DNA from: Chryseobacterium indologenes
GTDB lineage: Bacteria > Bacteroidota > Bacteroidia > Flavobacteriales > Weeksellaceae
Direction: 5' to 3'
Length of the DNA: 64,000 bases
NCBI RefSeq assembly: GCF_001295265.1
Contig: NZ_LJOD01000017.1
Coordinates: 1 to 64,000 of the forward strand
This document shows, piece by piece, positions 45,901-52,706 of this stretch (its first letter is position 1; the number at the start of each line of letters is the position of its first letter). The notes under the pieces were generated by a model. That model was not told the origin of the DNA and searched no databases. It saw only the letters and a program-made list of their open reading frames with translations. The position numbers and the translations under genes were made by a program.

Positions 45901-46350
45901 GGATCTACGGTTACGATAGGCGTAAGCGGAGGAACTCCTCCTTATGAATATTCTCTGGACGGGGTTAGCTGGCAGAGCTCAAATGTTTTCAATAATGTAC
46001 CGAGAGGAAACCATACTGTTTTTGTAAAAGACTCTAATTATTGTGCCGAAATAAAAAAAGAATTCGCCCTGATCAATCTCATCAACACCATCACGCCAAA
46101 CTATGACGGACATAACGATCAGATCGATTATTCGGCTTTAATGGCCAATGACAATCTTGAGTTCAGGATTTTTGACCGATATGGGGCCGAAATCTTCAGA
46201 GGAACTCCAAGCAACCGGTATATCTGGGATGGAAAAATGGGAGGAAGACCTGTGCCTACGGCTACTTACTGGTATTTTATCAGCTGGACAGAATACGGAT
46301 CTTCAATTTCGGTAAAATATACAAGCTGGCTTTTGGTGAAACATAAATAG
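42955..46350 (+). CDS. Giant surface protein, same family (copy 3)
   Basis: The 1131-residue protein has a signal peptide (to about S-V-S-A-Q), L-D-R-E-H-W-F-A-P-M, the IgGFc-binding-like N-domain, and an Ig/PKD region with F-T-Y-T-F-C-G-N-D-P-V-F-T-D-C as in copy 2. Two Asp-rich modules (F-C-D-D-N-F-D-G, L-C-D-D-D-L-D-G) follow as in copy 1, then the type B tail (N-T-I-T-P-N-Y-D-G-H-N-D, D-R-Y-G-A). It thus combines features of both neighbours. It uses the same export route and is probably surface-anchored. Confidence 0.85.
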   Translation: MKKILSFLFIFYIFTSVSAQLDREHWFAPMVDRTGNPDQYQKLYLSTNRTTSFPVSIYNNNILIGTVNISKNNPQKFDVLRSYIITTQQTDLFTPTSKGLYLKAEFPFYANLRFSVYNHAEIITSKGIPSTGKNFYVTTAPITVSNPILNFMASILATQDNTTVTVSGYKPTVQFSNGTTGTSNPTMTFTLNKGQSYIIDGLGTLNTDGFIGAKITANKPVNVTNGNFNGQYSGNISTSSDILMDQSVPVDRLGSEFALVKGNGGIGANMEGAVIVATEDNTLVYVNNEIPPVATLNTGQYFVIPDTKYQNQGSNHYNLYIKTSKNAYVYQILAGDSTTGNEAATGGFNFIPALNCYLPKQINELGFINENYVLSNNNPVGILNIPTKLNLITERGASVTVNGGVPPATTGPFNMTGTNNWVTYGIPNVSGNITIISDKAITAGITAGSDAVGYGGFFAGFPTQPVILKSGGDCVPGIVLTVDPVIYDSYQWYVNGGIIPGATGSSITPTQSGYYTCSVTMGSCAPLITEQFKVQNCTKLSTASYNICSPLTITPTFTSSTQTPVVSSIAITAPPALGTATINPATGVITYTINTPGTSGTDTFTYTFCGNDPVFTDCETVTVTINIESLTVSNVTLRACNINGQGTFNLTSANVTNNSPVTITYYPSFTDAQTENPATLITAPNSYTAPDGTIVYAVVKNSIRCKSIAQITLSLYNLAIVQDNYTGVFCDDNFDGTVNINLSAITAIVLNNPTYFTNVRYYALLADANAGNNNTLPNNWSYTTATTIYIRVDSPDGCASVIKPLKFIIGAKVPLITTAASVTLCDDDLDGVKAVSLASLIPSFTLDPSVTYTFYATLADAQNNTSPIAASVNVTTTAQTYYIRFEKNGVCPEVGSIKITLKVPKKSDILKDKIICPKATTTLDAGPGFESYLWSTGATSPSITNVPAGSYWVDLGFNGCVYRQHVTVSESPLPMITSIEINGSTVTIGVSGGTPPYEYSLDGVSWQSSNVFNNVPRGNHTVFVKDSNYCAEIKKEFALINLINTITPNYDGHNDQIDYSALMANDNLEFRIFDRYGAEIFRGTPSNRYIWDGKMGGRPVPTATYWYFISWTEYGSSISVKYTSWLLVKHK

Positions 46351-46555
46351 CCATAATTAGATACAAAAAATAAGATGAATACCTGCCCTTTGAAGGTCAG
46401 ATTTTAACCCCTATCAGAAAAATCGCCTCTTTGCTATTCGTTATTTCTTCATTTGTAAAAGCTTATAACATTCATTAACAGTTTACTATCAAAGTTTAAT
46501 ATAACTTTAACCTCTAATGATTATCTTATAAGGTATAAATTGCTGTATTTCTGCG

Positions 46556-46563
46556 TAATTTTG
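46556..46563 (+). promoter_or_regulatory. -7 box before the 46.6-kb gene
   Basis: TAATTTTG ends 8 bases before ATG 46572, so the leader would be very short. Confidence 0.45.
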
Positions 46564-46571
46564 CCCCATAT

Positions 46572-47360
46572 ATGAATAAGCTATTTACCCTTTTTCTCCT
46601 GATTTTTTTAGTAAAGATCAACGCACAAACATACTCCGGAGAGGTATTTTTAAAAGATAACTCGATTCTGTATCTCAACCAGGTCTACGTTACCAATCTG
46701 AATACCCAGAAAACAGTTCTTACCGATTATAACGGAAACTACAATATTCCTGCAGGGCCCGGAGATGTCATCCGTTTCACATCTATAGTTACAGAGCGGA
46801 AAGATGTAAAGCTTACCCCACAGATGCTTCAGCAAAAAAACCTGATTGAACTTAAGATTGCTTATTATGAGATTCAGGAGATTGTAATCAGCAGGTTCAA
46901 GCCTACCGGAAACCTAAGATACGATGTTAATTCAATAAGAAAAGAAGATAAAGGTCTGGCTCTAAAAAAAGTGATCGGACTTCCTGAACCTAAAGGGGAC
47001 GGCACTTCTCCGGAGCTTCCAGTTGCCGGGCTTAGAGACGGAGGGCTCACCTTCAGTTTAGGAAGCATTTACGATCTTCTTTCCGGCGAAAGAAAGAAAA
47101 AACAGCGCTATATGGCTTATGAAAGGATGAACAGTTCCGTAACCCAGATTAAAAATTACCTGGGAAAAGATTATTTCCTTAAATTTAAAATTCCGGAAAA
47201 TCTGATTGATAACTTCCTGCAGTTTGTATATACTTCAGAAAATATACAGCCTTATGTGCTGGCAGGTAATTTTGAAGCCATAAAAGTTCCGATTGAAAAA
47301 TACCTGCCGATCTATCAGAAAAGGCTTAAAAACTCTAATCTTCTGGAAATTGTTAAATAA
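46572..47360 (+). CDS. Secreted CarboxypepD_reg-like domain protein
   Basis: The 262-residue protein has a signal peptide (cleaved near I-N-A-Q). About residues 20-95 form a carboxypeptidase-regulatory-like beta sandwich (S-G-E-V-F-L, V-Y-V-T-N-L-N, T-D-Y-N-G-N-Y-N-I-P-A, G-D-V-I-R-F), ending in I-Q-E-I-V-I. This domain is common at the N-terminus of TonB receptors. Here the rest is a ~165-residue helical region without a barrel, as in other flavobacterial stand-alone members. Function unknown. Confidence 0.65.
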   Translation: MNKLFTLFLLIFLVKINAQTYSGEVFLKDNSILYLNQVYVTNLNTQKTVLTDYNGNYNIPAGPGDVIRFTSIVTERKDVKLTPQMLQQKNLIELKIAYYEIQEIVISRFKPTGNLRYDVNSIRKEDKGLALKKVIGLPEPKGDGTSPELPVAGLRDGGLTFSLGSIYDLLSGERKKKQRYMAYERMNSSVTQIKNYLGKDYFLKFKIPENLIDNFLQFVYTSENIQPYVLAGNFEAIKVPIEKYLPIYQKRLKNSNLLEIVK

Positions 47361-47365
47361 AAACC

Positions 47366-47398
47366 AGGCAGATTATCCAATGAAATAATCTGCCTTTT
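47366..47398 (+). terminator. Terminator after the CarboxypepD_reg-like gene
   Basis: A perfect 11-bp stem, aggcagattat / ataatctgcct, with an 8-nt loop is followed by TTT. Confidence 0.85.
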
Positions 47399-47651
47399 CA
47401 ATATTTCCGGTGATTCTTCCACTGCAAACTCCCTTATGTGAAGACAATAGTTAAATCAGGATTCGTTCAGACCGGTTATCATGCATTTTAAAAATCCTTA
47501 GTATATATTTTTAGATATTCAAAAATATGTTTATTTTTATCTCACGATGACGTGTTTAAAATAAACATAATCATATTTCGTTATCATATTAAAACTAATA
47601 CTGAAAAGCACAAATTAAGAGGAAAACATATTTTTAATCTACCATTTATTA

Positions 47652-48431
47652 ATGTTAATGAAAAAATTACTTTTATTTTTTGGTTCAGTTCTCTTCATCA
47701 ATTTGTCTGCCCAGAAAAAGGGAAAAGACTACACGGATATTTTAAAAAGTAAAAATATCTACGAAATCAACGCTTTTTTAAGAGATGCTCACCCTGATGA
47801 TCCTAAAAGATCCGTTCTGAAGCCGCGGGTAATGGAAATGATGAAAGAGTACATCAAAAATGCCCATCCGGCAGACCAGAAAGTAAAAGATATGCAGGAA
47901 ATGCTTGCCCTGCTGAAAAGAAGACCTTCCACCAAGATCAGTTTCGATGAGATGAATGCCATTATCAAGCAGAAGCAGATCGCTAAATATAAGGCTGAAC
48001 TTGCAGCTAAACAGTCTACAACAGTCTATACCCCCAGTACCGCCCAAAATGCATATGTTGTTAATACATCAGCCAATGCAGCCGTACCCAACGCAGAAGC
48101 AGAAGAGTTCAATATGCTGATGGCCGTAAACCCTGTAGAACATCAGAACCGTACTGTAAAAATATTAAACTCTCTGTTTGATAATGATCCCAATAGCAAA
48201 GAGAGTATTGTACTGATCCAGAATAAATCAGACTGCAATATCATTGTGAGAATGGAGGGTGTAGGGACTACCAAGTACAGGCTTGCTGTTCCTGCCCATG
48301 GTGAGAACTCAATTGTTGTAGACAAAGGCCAATATCTTTTCACCAGTTTGGTATGCGGGGCTCAATATGCTTCCCAAAAAACAATTGAGAAAGCCATTAT
48401 GGTGGCCCTGGGAAGTTCATCCACTCAATAA
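47652..48431 (+). CDS. Secreted protein of the four-member unknown family (copy B)
   Basis: The 259-residue protein has a signal peptide (M-K-K-L-L-L-F-F-G, cleaved near N-L-S-A-Q); ATG 47658 is an alternative start. The N-terminal motif D-I-L-K-S-K-N-I-Y-E-I, then A-H-P-D-D-P-K-R-S-V-L-K-P, is nearly identical to that of the gene at 49222. The C-terminal domain has N-K-S-D-C-N-I-I-V-R, L-A-V-P-A-H-G-E-N, V-D-K-G-Q-Y and V-C-G-A-Q-Y-A-S-Q-K. The shared cysteine pair may form a disulfide in the periplasm (inference). No function known to me. Confidence 0.75.
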   Translation: MLMKKLLLFFGSVLFINLSAQKKGKDYTDILKSKNIYEINAFLRDAHPDDPKRSVLKPRVMEMMKEYIKNAHPADQKVKDMQEMLALLKRRPSTKISFDEMNAIIKQKQIAKYKAELAAKQSTTVYTPSTAQNAYVVNTSANAAVPNAEAEEFNMLMAVNPVEHQNRTVKILNSLFDNDPNSKESIVLIQNKSDCNIIVRMEGVGTTKYRLAVPAHGENSIVVDKGQYLFTSLVCGAQYASQKTIEKAIMVALGSSSTQ

Positions 48432-48499
48432 CCCTTTATAAATATGCTCATTGCATGTCTTTTAAAGTTAAAAGGCAAGGTATTCTGTGCAAAATTTGT

Positions 48500-48507
48500 T
48501 ACTTTTG
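48500..48507 (+). promoter_or_regulatory. -7 box of trmB
   Basis: TACTTTTG lies 21 bases before ATG 48529, downstream of the alternative GTG 48487. It therefore supports the ATG as the real start. Confidence 0.6.
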
Positions 48508-48528
48508 CAGGATTTTATAAATGACTCG

Positions 48529-49206
48529 ATGGGCAAAAATAAATTAGCAAGATTTGCAGAAAACAAGATACTACCAAATGTTATTCAGCCAACAAGAGAA
48601 GAAGCTTTAGAAGGGTTCTCTCTTAAAGGAAAATGGAGAGCCGATTTTTTTAAAAACGACAATCCTATCGTTCTGGAACTGGGCTGTGGAAAAGGTGAAT
48701 ATTCAGTAGGTCTTGCCAAAACATTTCCTGAAAAAAACTTTATCGGAATTGATATTAAAGGAGCAAGATTCTGGTTCGGCGCGAAAGAGGCAGTTGAAAA
48801 CGGTATGAATAACGTAGCTTTCCTCAGAACACAGATTGAACTTGTAGACTATTTTTTTACTGAAAACGAAGTAGATGAAATCTGGATCACGTTCCCTGAT
48901 CCGCAGATCAAATACAAACGTACCAAGCACAGGCTTACCCATCCTGATTTCCTTAACCGTTATAAAAAATTCCTGAAACCGGGCGGAATTATTCACTTAA
49001 AAACAGATTCTGAATTCCTTCATGGCTATACGCTGGGCTATCTGCAAGGTGCAGGTTATGAGATTATCACTGCTCACCATGACATCTATGGTGCTCCGGA
49101 ATACGATCCGAATACAGAACATTTAAGAGATATTAAAACCTATTATGAAGAGTTATTCTCTTCTAAGGGGAAAACGATAACTTATATAAAATTCCGTATA
49201 ACCTGA
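48529..49206 (+). CDS. trmB: tRNA (guanine46-N7)-methyltransferase
   Basis: The 225-residue SAM enzyme starts M-G-K-N-K-L-A-R-F-A-E-N. It has V-L-E-L-G-C-G-K-G-E-Y, I-G-I-D-I-K-G-A-R and the TrmB signature W-I-T-F-P-D-P-Q-I-K followed by R-L-T-H-P. It forms m7G46 in tRNA. It lies between two members of the unknown secreted family but has its own promoter box. Confidence 0.95.
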   Translation: MGKNKLARFAENKILPNVIQPTREEALEGFSLKGKWRADFFKNDNPIVLELGCGKGEYSVGLAKTFPEKNFIGIDIKGARFWFGAKEAVENGMNNVAFLRTQIELVDYFFTENEVDEIWITFPDPQIKYKRTKHRLTHPDFLNRYKKFLKPGGIIHLKTDSEFLHGYTLGYLQGAGYEIITAHHDIYGAPEYDPNTEHLRDIKTYYEELFSSKGKTITYIKFRIT

Positions 49207-49221
49207 TGAAATAAAACATTG

Positions 49222-49923
49222 ATGAAAAAAAATTTTTTAACCATTTTCCTCTTCATTTTCCTAATTCCCAGCTTTGCCTACACGCAGAAAAAAAGCAAAG
49301 ACATCCTTAAAAGCACAAACATCAAGGAAATAGAAGAATACCTTAAAACCGCTCATCCTGATGATCCTAAAAGAAGTGTTCTTAAACCCAAGCTTATTGC
49401 CCTGAAGAACACTGAATGGACCAAAGGGGCTAAAAATGCCAAACCAATGGAAGCCCGGCCGGTCATGACGGACATTCCCAATAGGTTTATGAGAAATTCA
49501 AACTCCTCAGATGCTGAAGAATTTAAAAAACTCATTGCAGAAACCTCAGATCAGCATAAGGAAAAAACAGTAAAGCTTCTGAATGCGATGTTTGACGAGG
49601 ACATTACCCGCAAAGAAGCCGTATTGCTCTTCAGAAATAATTCAGACTGCAATATCATCCTGAGAATTGAAGGAAAAGATTTCTACAACCTTGCAGTTCC
49701 TGCGCATGGGGAAAACTTTATCATAATCAATAAAGGCTCTTACAATCTCAACAGCAATGTCTGTGATGTAAAATACACCTCGCAGAAAGACATAAAAAAA
49801 AGTATATTTGTAGTGATTGATAATCCGGGTACTCCCCAGCCTGAAACTAAACAGAATCAGGAAAAGAACACAAAGGAAAACCCAGATTCAAAACCTCCAA
49901 CAAAGAAAAAATCTAAAAAATAA
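49222..49923 (+). CDS. Secreted protein of the four-member unknown family (copy C)
   Basis: The 233-residue protein has a signal peptide (M-K-K-N-F-L-T-I-F-L-F, to about A-Y-T-Q). It shares D-I-L-K-S-T-N-I-K-E-I and A-H-P-D-D-P-K-R-S-V-L-K-P with copy B. The C-terminal domain N-N-S-D-C-N-I-I-L-R, L-A-V-P-A-H-G-E-N, N-K-G-S-Y, V-C-D-V-K-Y-T-S-Q-K is closest to copy B. It ends in a Lys/Asn/Pro-rich tail not seen in the others. The frame opens at TTG 49219, but ATG 49222 is used. Copy D follows five bases after the stop. Confidence 0.75.
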   Translation: MKKNFLTIFLFIFLIPSFAYTQKKSKDILKSTNIKEIEEYLKTAHPDDPKRSVLKPKLIALKNTEWTKGAKNAKPMEARPVMTDIPNRFMRNSNSSDAEEFKKLIAETSDQHKEKTVKLLNAMFDEDITRKEAVLLFRNNSDCNIILRIEGKDFYNLAVPAHGENFIIINKGSYNLNSNVCDVKYTSQKDIKKSIFVVIDNPGTPQPETKQNQEKNTKENPDSKPPTKKKSKK

Positions 49924-49928
49924 CCGGC

Positions 49929-50372
49929 ATGAAAAAGCTGTTTATACTTTCCGGAATCTCCATGATCCTTACCAGCTGCAGTGTGAATTACGGCAGCTAT
50001 CCTAACCGAAACCCCTATCCATCTTCAGGCTCAGGAAATAATAACACTGCTGCCAATACTGAAAGAGAGTACAATGAGCTGATCAGGACCTACAAGCCTG
50101 AAACGGCAGATGTCCTTAATGATTTACTCAATTCCGACTCTCCGTCTAATCCCAAAACTTCAATTTCGGTGCAAAATGGTTCACGGTGTAATATGGTGCT
50201 TACGGTAAGCGGAAACGGATTCTTTAAAAAGATCCCTATTGCTTCCGGTAAAATGGGATATACAATGGTTCCCAAAAACCAGAATTATAAGCTCTCAGGA
50301 ATGCTCTGTAATTCACCCTACCAGTCAACAAAATTTATAACAAGCTCTTATTCTATAAAGCTTTCCAATTAA
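49929..50372 (+). CDS. Lipoprotein of the four-member unknown family (copy D)
   Basis: The 147-residue protein has a lipobox: M-K-K-L-F-I-L-S-G-I-S-M-I-L-T-S-C. A short Gly/Asn/Ser linker and a divergent C-terminal domain follow (N-G-S-R-C-N-M-V-L-T-V, P-I-A-S-G-K-M-G, L-C-N-S-P-Y-Q-S-T-K-F-I). The two conserved cysteines are kept. It lacks the N-terminal H-P-D-D-P module. It is the only lipid-anchored member and lies in an operon with copy C. Confidence 0.75.
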   Translation: MKKLFILSGISMILTSCSVNYGSYPNRNPYPSSGSGNNNTAANTEREYNELIRTYKPETADVLNDLLNSDSPSNPKTSISVQNGSRCNMVLTVSGNGFFKKIPIASGKMGYTMVPKNQNYKLSGMLCNSPYQSTKFITSSYSIKLSN

Positions 50373-50378
50373 AAGATC

Positions 50379-50410
50379 AGCCCACAGTAATTTTGTGGGC
50401 TTTCTTTATT
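50379..50410 (+). terminator. Terminator after copy D
   Basis: A perfect 8-bp stem, agcccaca / tgtgggct, with a 7-nt loop is followed by a T-rich tail. Confidence 0.85.
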
Positions 50411-50485
50411 CTATTAATCAGATAATGCATTTTTTGAGGGACTTTTTCTGTTATCCACCCTACTTCATGGGCCTATGAAAAATAT

Positions 50486-50521
50486 AAAAAAAAAACGCCG
50501 GATTGAAATCCGGCGTTTTTC
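50486..50521 (-). terminator. Terminator after rpsB (works on both strands)
   Basis: A perfect 10-bp stem, aacgccggat / atccggcgtt, with a 4-nt loop is flanked by an A-run on the left (a T-run on the minus strand) and Ts on the right. Confidence 0.9.
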
Positions 50522-50543
50522 CTATAGTAAAGAAAATCTTTAA

Positions 50544-51305
50544 TTATTCTGCATCGAAATCAGCATCTGTATCAGCAGATACTTTTTCTCCTTCTTCTTT
50601 AGATTTTTCCTTATCAGCTTTTCTTTGAGACTGACCTTCTTTGATAGATTCAGAAACTACGCTAAGGATCATATCAATAGACTTAGAAGCATCATCGTTT
50701 CCTGGGATAACGAAATCTACTTTTCTTGGGTCAGAGTTTGTATCAACGATACCGAAAACAGGAATACCTAGTTTCTTAGCTTCAGTTACCGCGATGTGCT
50801 CTCTTAAGATATCAACTACAAATACTGCAGAAGGAAGTCTAACCATGTCAGAGATAGATCCTAAGTTCTTCTCTAAGTTAGCTCTCTGTCTGTCAACCTG
50901 TAATCTTTCTTTTTTAGATAAAGTTTCGAATGTACCGTCTTTTTTCATTTTGTCGATAGCATTCATTTTCTTTACAGCCTTTCTGATTGTAACGAAATTC
51001 GTTAACATACCTCCAGGCCATCTTTCTGTAATATAAGGCATATTAAGTTCAGAAGCGTGTTTTGCAACTACTTCTTTCGCCTGCTTTTTAGTTGCTACGA
51101 AAAGAACTTTTTTACCTGCAGAAGTTAATTTTTCTAAAGCGTTACAAGCTTCATCCAATTTAACTGCTGTTTTATGTAAGTCTACAATGTGAATACCGTT
51201 TTTCTCCATAAAAATGTATGGAGCCATATTTGGATTCCACTTTCTGGTCATGTGACCGAAGTGTACGCCAGCCTCTAAAAGGTCTTTTACATTTGCTTTT
51301 GCCAT
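50544..51305 (-). CDS. rpsB: 30S ribosomal protein S2
   Basis: The 253-residue protein has the S2 start L-L-E-A-G-V-H-F-G-H-M-T-R-K-W-N-P, F-V-A-T-K-K-Q-A and E-R-W-P-G-G-M-L-T-N. An acidic/Lys C-terminal tail is typical of Bacteroidota. It lies downstream of rplM-rpsI after a 207-bp gap with repeats. tsf, its usual follower, is missing here. Confidence 0.97.
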   Translation of the reverse strand: MAKANVKDLLEAGVHFGHMTRKWNPNMAPYIFMEKNGIHIVDLHKTAVKLDEACNALEKLTSAGKKVLFVATKKQAKEVVAKHASELNMPYITERWPGGMLTNFVTIRKAVKKMNAIDKMKKDGTFETLSKKERLQVDRQRANLEKNLGSISDMVRLPSAVFVVDILREHIAVTEAKKLGIPVFGIVDTNSDPRKVDFVIPGNDDASKSIDMILSVVSESIKEGQSQRKADKEKSKEEGEKVSADTDADFDAE

Positions 51306-51391
51306 GTTTTCTGTTTTTGTTAGTTTACTTTCCGTCTTTTAAACAATCAACAACTTCTTTAGATGGGAGAAGCGTTTGGATGCTAAACGTA

Positions 51392-51504
51392 ACGGGCAAT
51401 TGGCGGTTTGCTTTTTGCTTTGGGCAATTGGCTTTTCGCCGAGATTAAGTTTAAAAAAAATTTAATACATTCCTGCAGCCAATGGCCATAAGCCATCTGC
51501 CAAC
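51392..51504. repeat. Short-word repeat element between rpsI and rpsB
   Basis: gggcaattggc occurs twice in direct orientation (51394-51404 and 51422-51432). The other end has gcagccaatggcc...gccaa, an imperfect inverted version of it. No ORF. It breaks up a ribosomal operon. Confidence 0.6.
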
Positions 51505-51512
51505 GAGAAATC

Positions 51513-51899
51513 TTAACGTTTTGAGAATTGGAATCTCTTTCTTGCTTTTTTCTGACCTGGCTTCTTTCTTTCCACCATTCTTGCGTCTCTTGTAAGTAAA
51601 CCAGCTGGCTTTAATGCTAATCTGAACTCAGCGTTGATTTCGCATAAAGCTCTTGAAATACCTAATCTGATAGCTTCTGCCTGACCTGTATTACCACCAC
51701 CGAATACGTTTACGGTAACATCATACTGACCAACAGTCTCAGAAAGGATAAACGGTTGGTTCAATTTATAAACCATCACGTCTGTAGAGAAATAATCTTT
51801 AGCGTCTTTACCGTTTACTGTAATGTTTCCAGAACCTGGTCTTACATAAACTCTTGCTACAGAAGTTTTTCTTCTTCCGATTTTGTGAACTATAGACAT
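51513..51899 (-). CDS. rpsI: 30S ribosomal protein S9
   Basis: The 128-residue protein starts M-S-I-V-H-K-I-G-R-R-K-T-S-V-A-R. It has G-G-G-N-T-G-Q-A-E-A-I-R-L-G-I-S-R-A-L and the C-terminal tail K-K-A-R-K-R-F-Q-F-S-K-R, whose last residues reach the P-site tRNA. It is 6 bases downstream of rplM. Confidence 0.97.
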   Translation of the reverse strand: MSIVHKIGRRKTSVARVYVRPGSGNITVNGKDAKDYFSTDVMVYKLNQPFILSETVGQYDVTVNVFGGGNTGQAEAIRLGISRALCEINAEFRLALKPAGLLTRDARMVERKKPGQKKARKRFQFSKR

Positions 51900-51905
51900 A
51901 ATTAA

Positions 51906-52361
51906 TTATTTAAATTCGTTAACATTAATTGTTTTTGGCTGTTGAGCTTCATGTTTGTGCTCAGTTCCTTCATATAAATAAAGGTTCTTAAGGATAGCAG
52001 CTCCCAGTCTGTTTTTAGGCAGCATACCTTTTACAGACTTCTCTAATACCTTTAAAGAATCTTTCTTCTGAAGTTCAGCCGCAGTCATAGACTTCTGTCC
52101 ACCAGGATATCCTGTATGCCAGATATAAGTCTTATCAGCCCACTTGTTTCCGGAAAGTGTAATTTTCCCAGCATTCAAAACGATTACGTTATCACCACAA
52201 TCTACGTGAGGTGTGTAGTTCGTTTTGTGCTTACCTCTCAAAATCTTTGCAACCGTAGAAGCTAATCTACCTAACGGCTGTCCTTCAGCGTCTACCACAA
52301 CCCATTCTTTATTCGCAGTAGCTTTGTTCGCTGAAACAGTTTTGTAACTTAATGTATTCAC
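51906..52361 (-). CDS. rplM: 50S ribosomal protein L13
   Basis: The 151-residue protein starts with GTG (V/M-N-T-L-S-Y-K-T), the usual flavobacterial L13 N-terminus. It has W-V-V-V-D-A-E-G-Q-P-L-G-R-L-A-S and Y-T-P-H-V-D-C-G-D. It is first in rplM-rpsI-rpsB. A promoter box lies at 52407-52414 on the minus strand. Confidence 0.97.
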   Translation of the reverse strand: MNTLSYKTVSANKATANKEWVVVDAEGQPLGRLASTVAKILRGKHKTNYTPHVDCGDNVIVLNAGKITLSGNKWADKTYIWHTGYPGGQKSMTAAELQKKDSLKVLEKSVKGMLPKNRLGAAILKNLYLYEGTEHKHEAQQPKTINVNEFK

Positions 52362-52406
52362 ACGTTTTAGTTAAAGATTAAACATAATTTACCCTAAAAG
52401 GGTGTG

Positions 52407-52414
52407 CAAAGGTA
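52407..52414 (-). promoter_or_regulatory. -7 promoter box of the rplM operon
   Basis: On the minus strand it reads TACCTTTG, with a T-rich TTTTTCTG stretch about 19 bases upstream. The leader to the GTG start is ~40 nt and contains a 5-bp palindrome at its 5' end. Confidence 0.65.
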
Positions 52415-52679
52415 CAAATAATTTTTGTAACAGAAAAACATATTTTATTTTATCTATATAATATGGATTAACTTACAGAATGTTAATCGCTTTTATCATT
52501 ATAAAGATACCTTTGGCATACAAATTAAGAAATGAGTGCACATTGAAAAAAATATTTCGAATATTCTAAAAACACAGACATAAAACAAAGATTTCCTCCA
52601 TCAGATATTTATTTTATTAATATTATTTAAAGATTTGCGTAAAAATTTACCAATACAATAATCATATCTATGAAATAAT

Positions 52680-52687
52680 TATATTTG
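52680..52687 (+). promoter_or_regulatory. -7 box of the first DUF3667 gene
   Basis: TATATTTG lies within gaaataattatatttg, 19 bases before ATG 52707. The same 16-base string occurs before the second copy. Confidence 0.6.
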
Positions 52688-52706
52688 TTTTCATCATATT
52701 CCACTC

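Larger units (their letters stand above)
52362..52706. other. 345-bp divergent promoter region rplM / DUF3667
   Basis: No gene. It holds the minus-strand box TACCTTTG (52407-52414) for rplM, a small palindrome accct-aaa-agggt (52391-52403) in the rplM leader, and TATATTTG (52680-52687) for the DUF3667 gene. Confidence 0.65.

Noticed and set aside
47552..47752. 66-codon ORF before copy B
   Set aside because: It overlaps the signal-peptide start of the secreted gene in another frame and has no supporting features.
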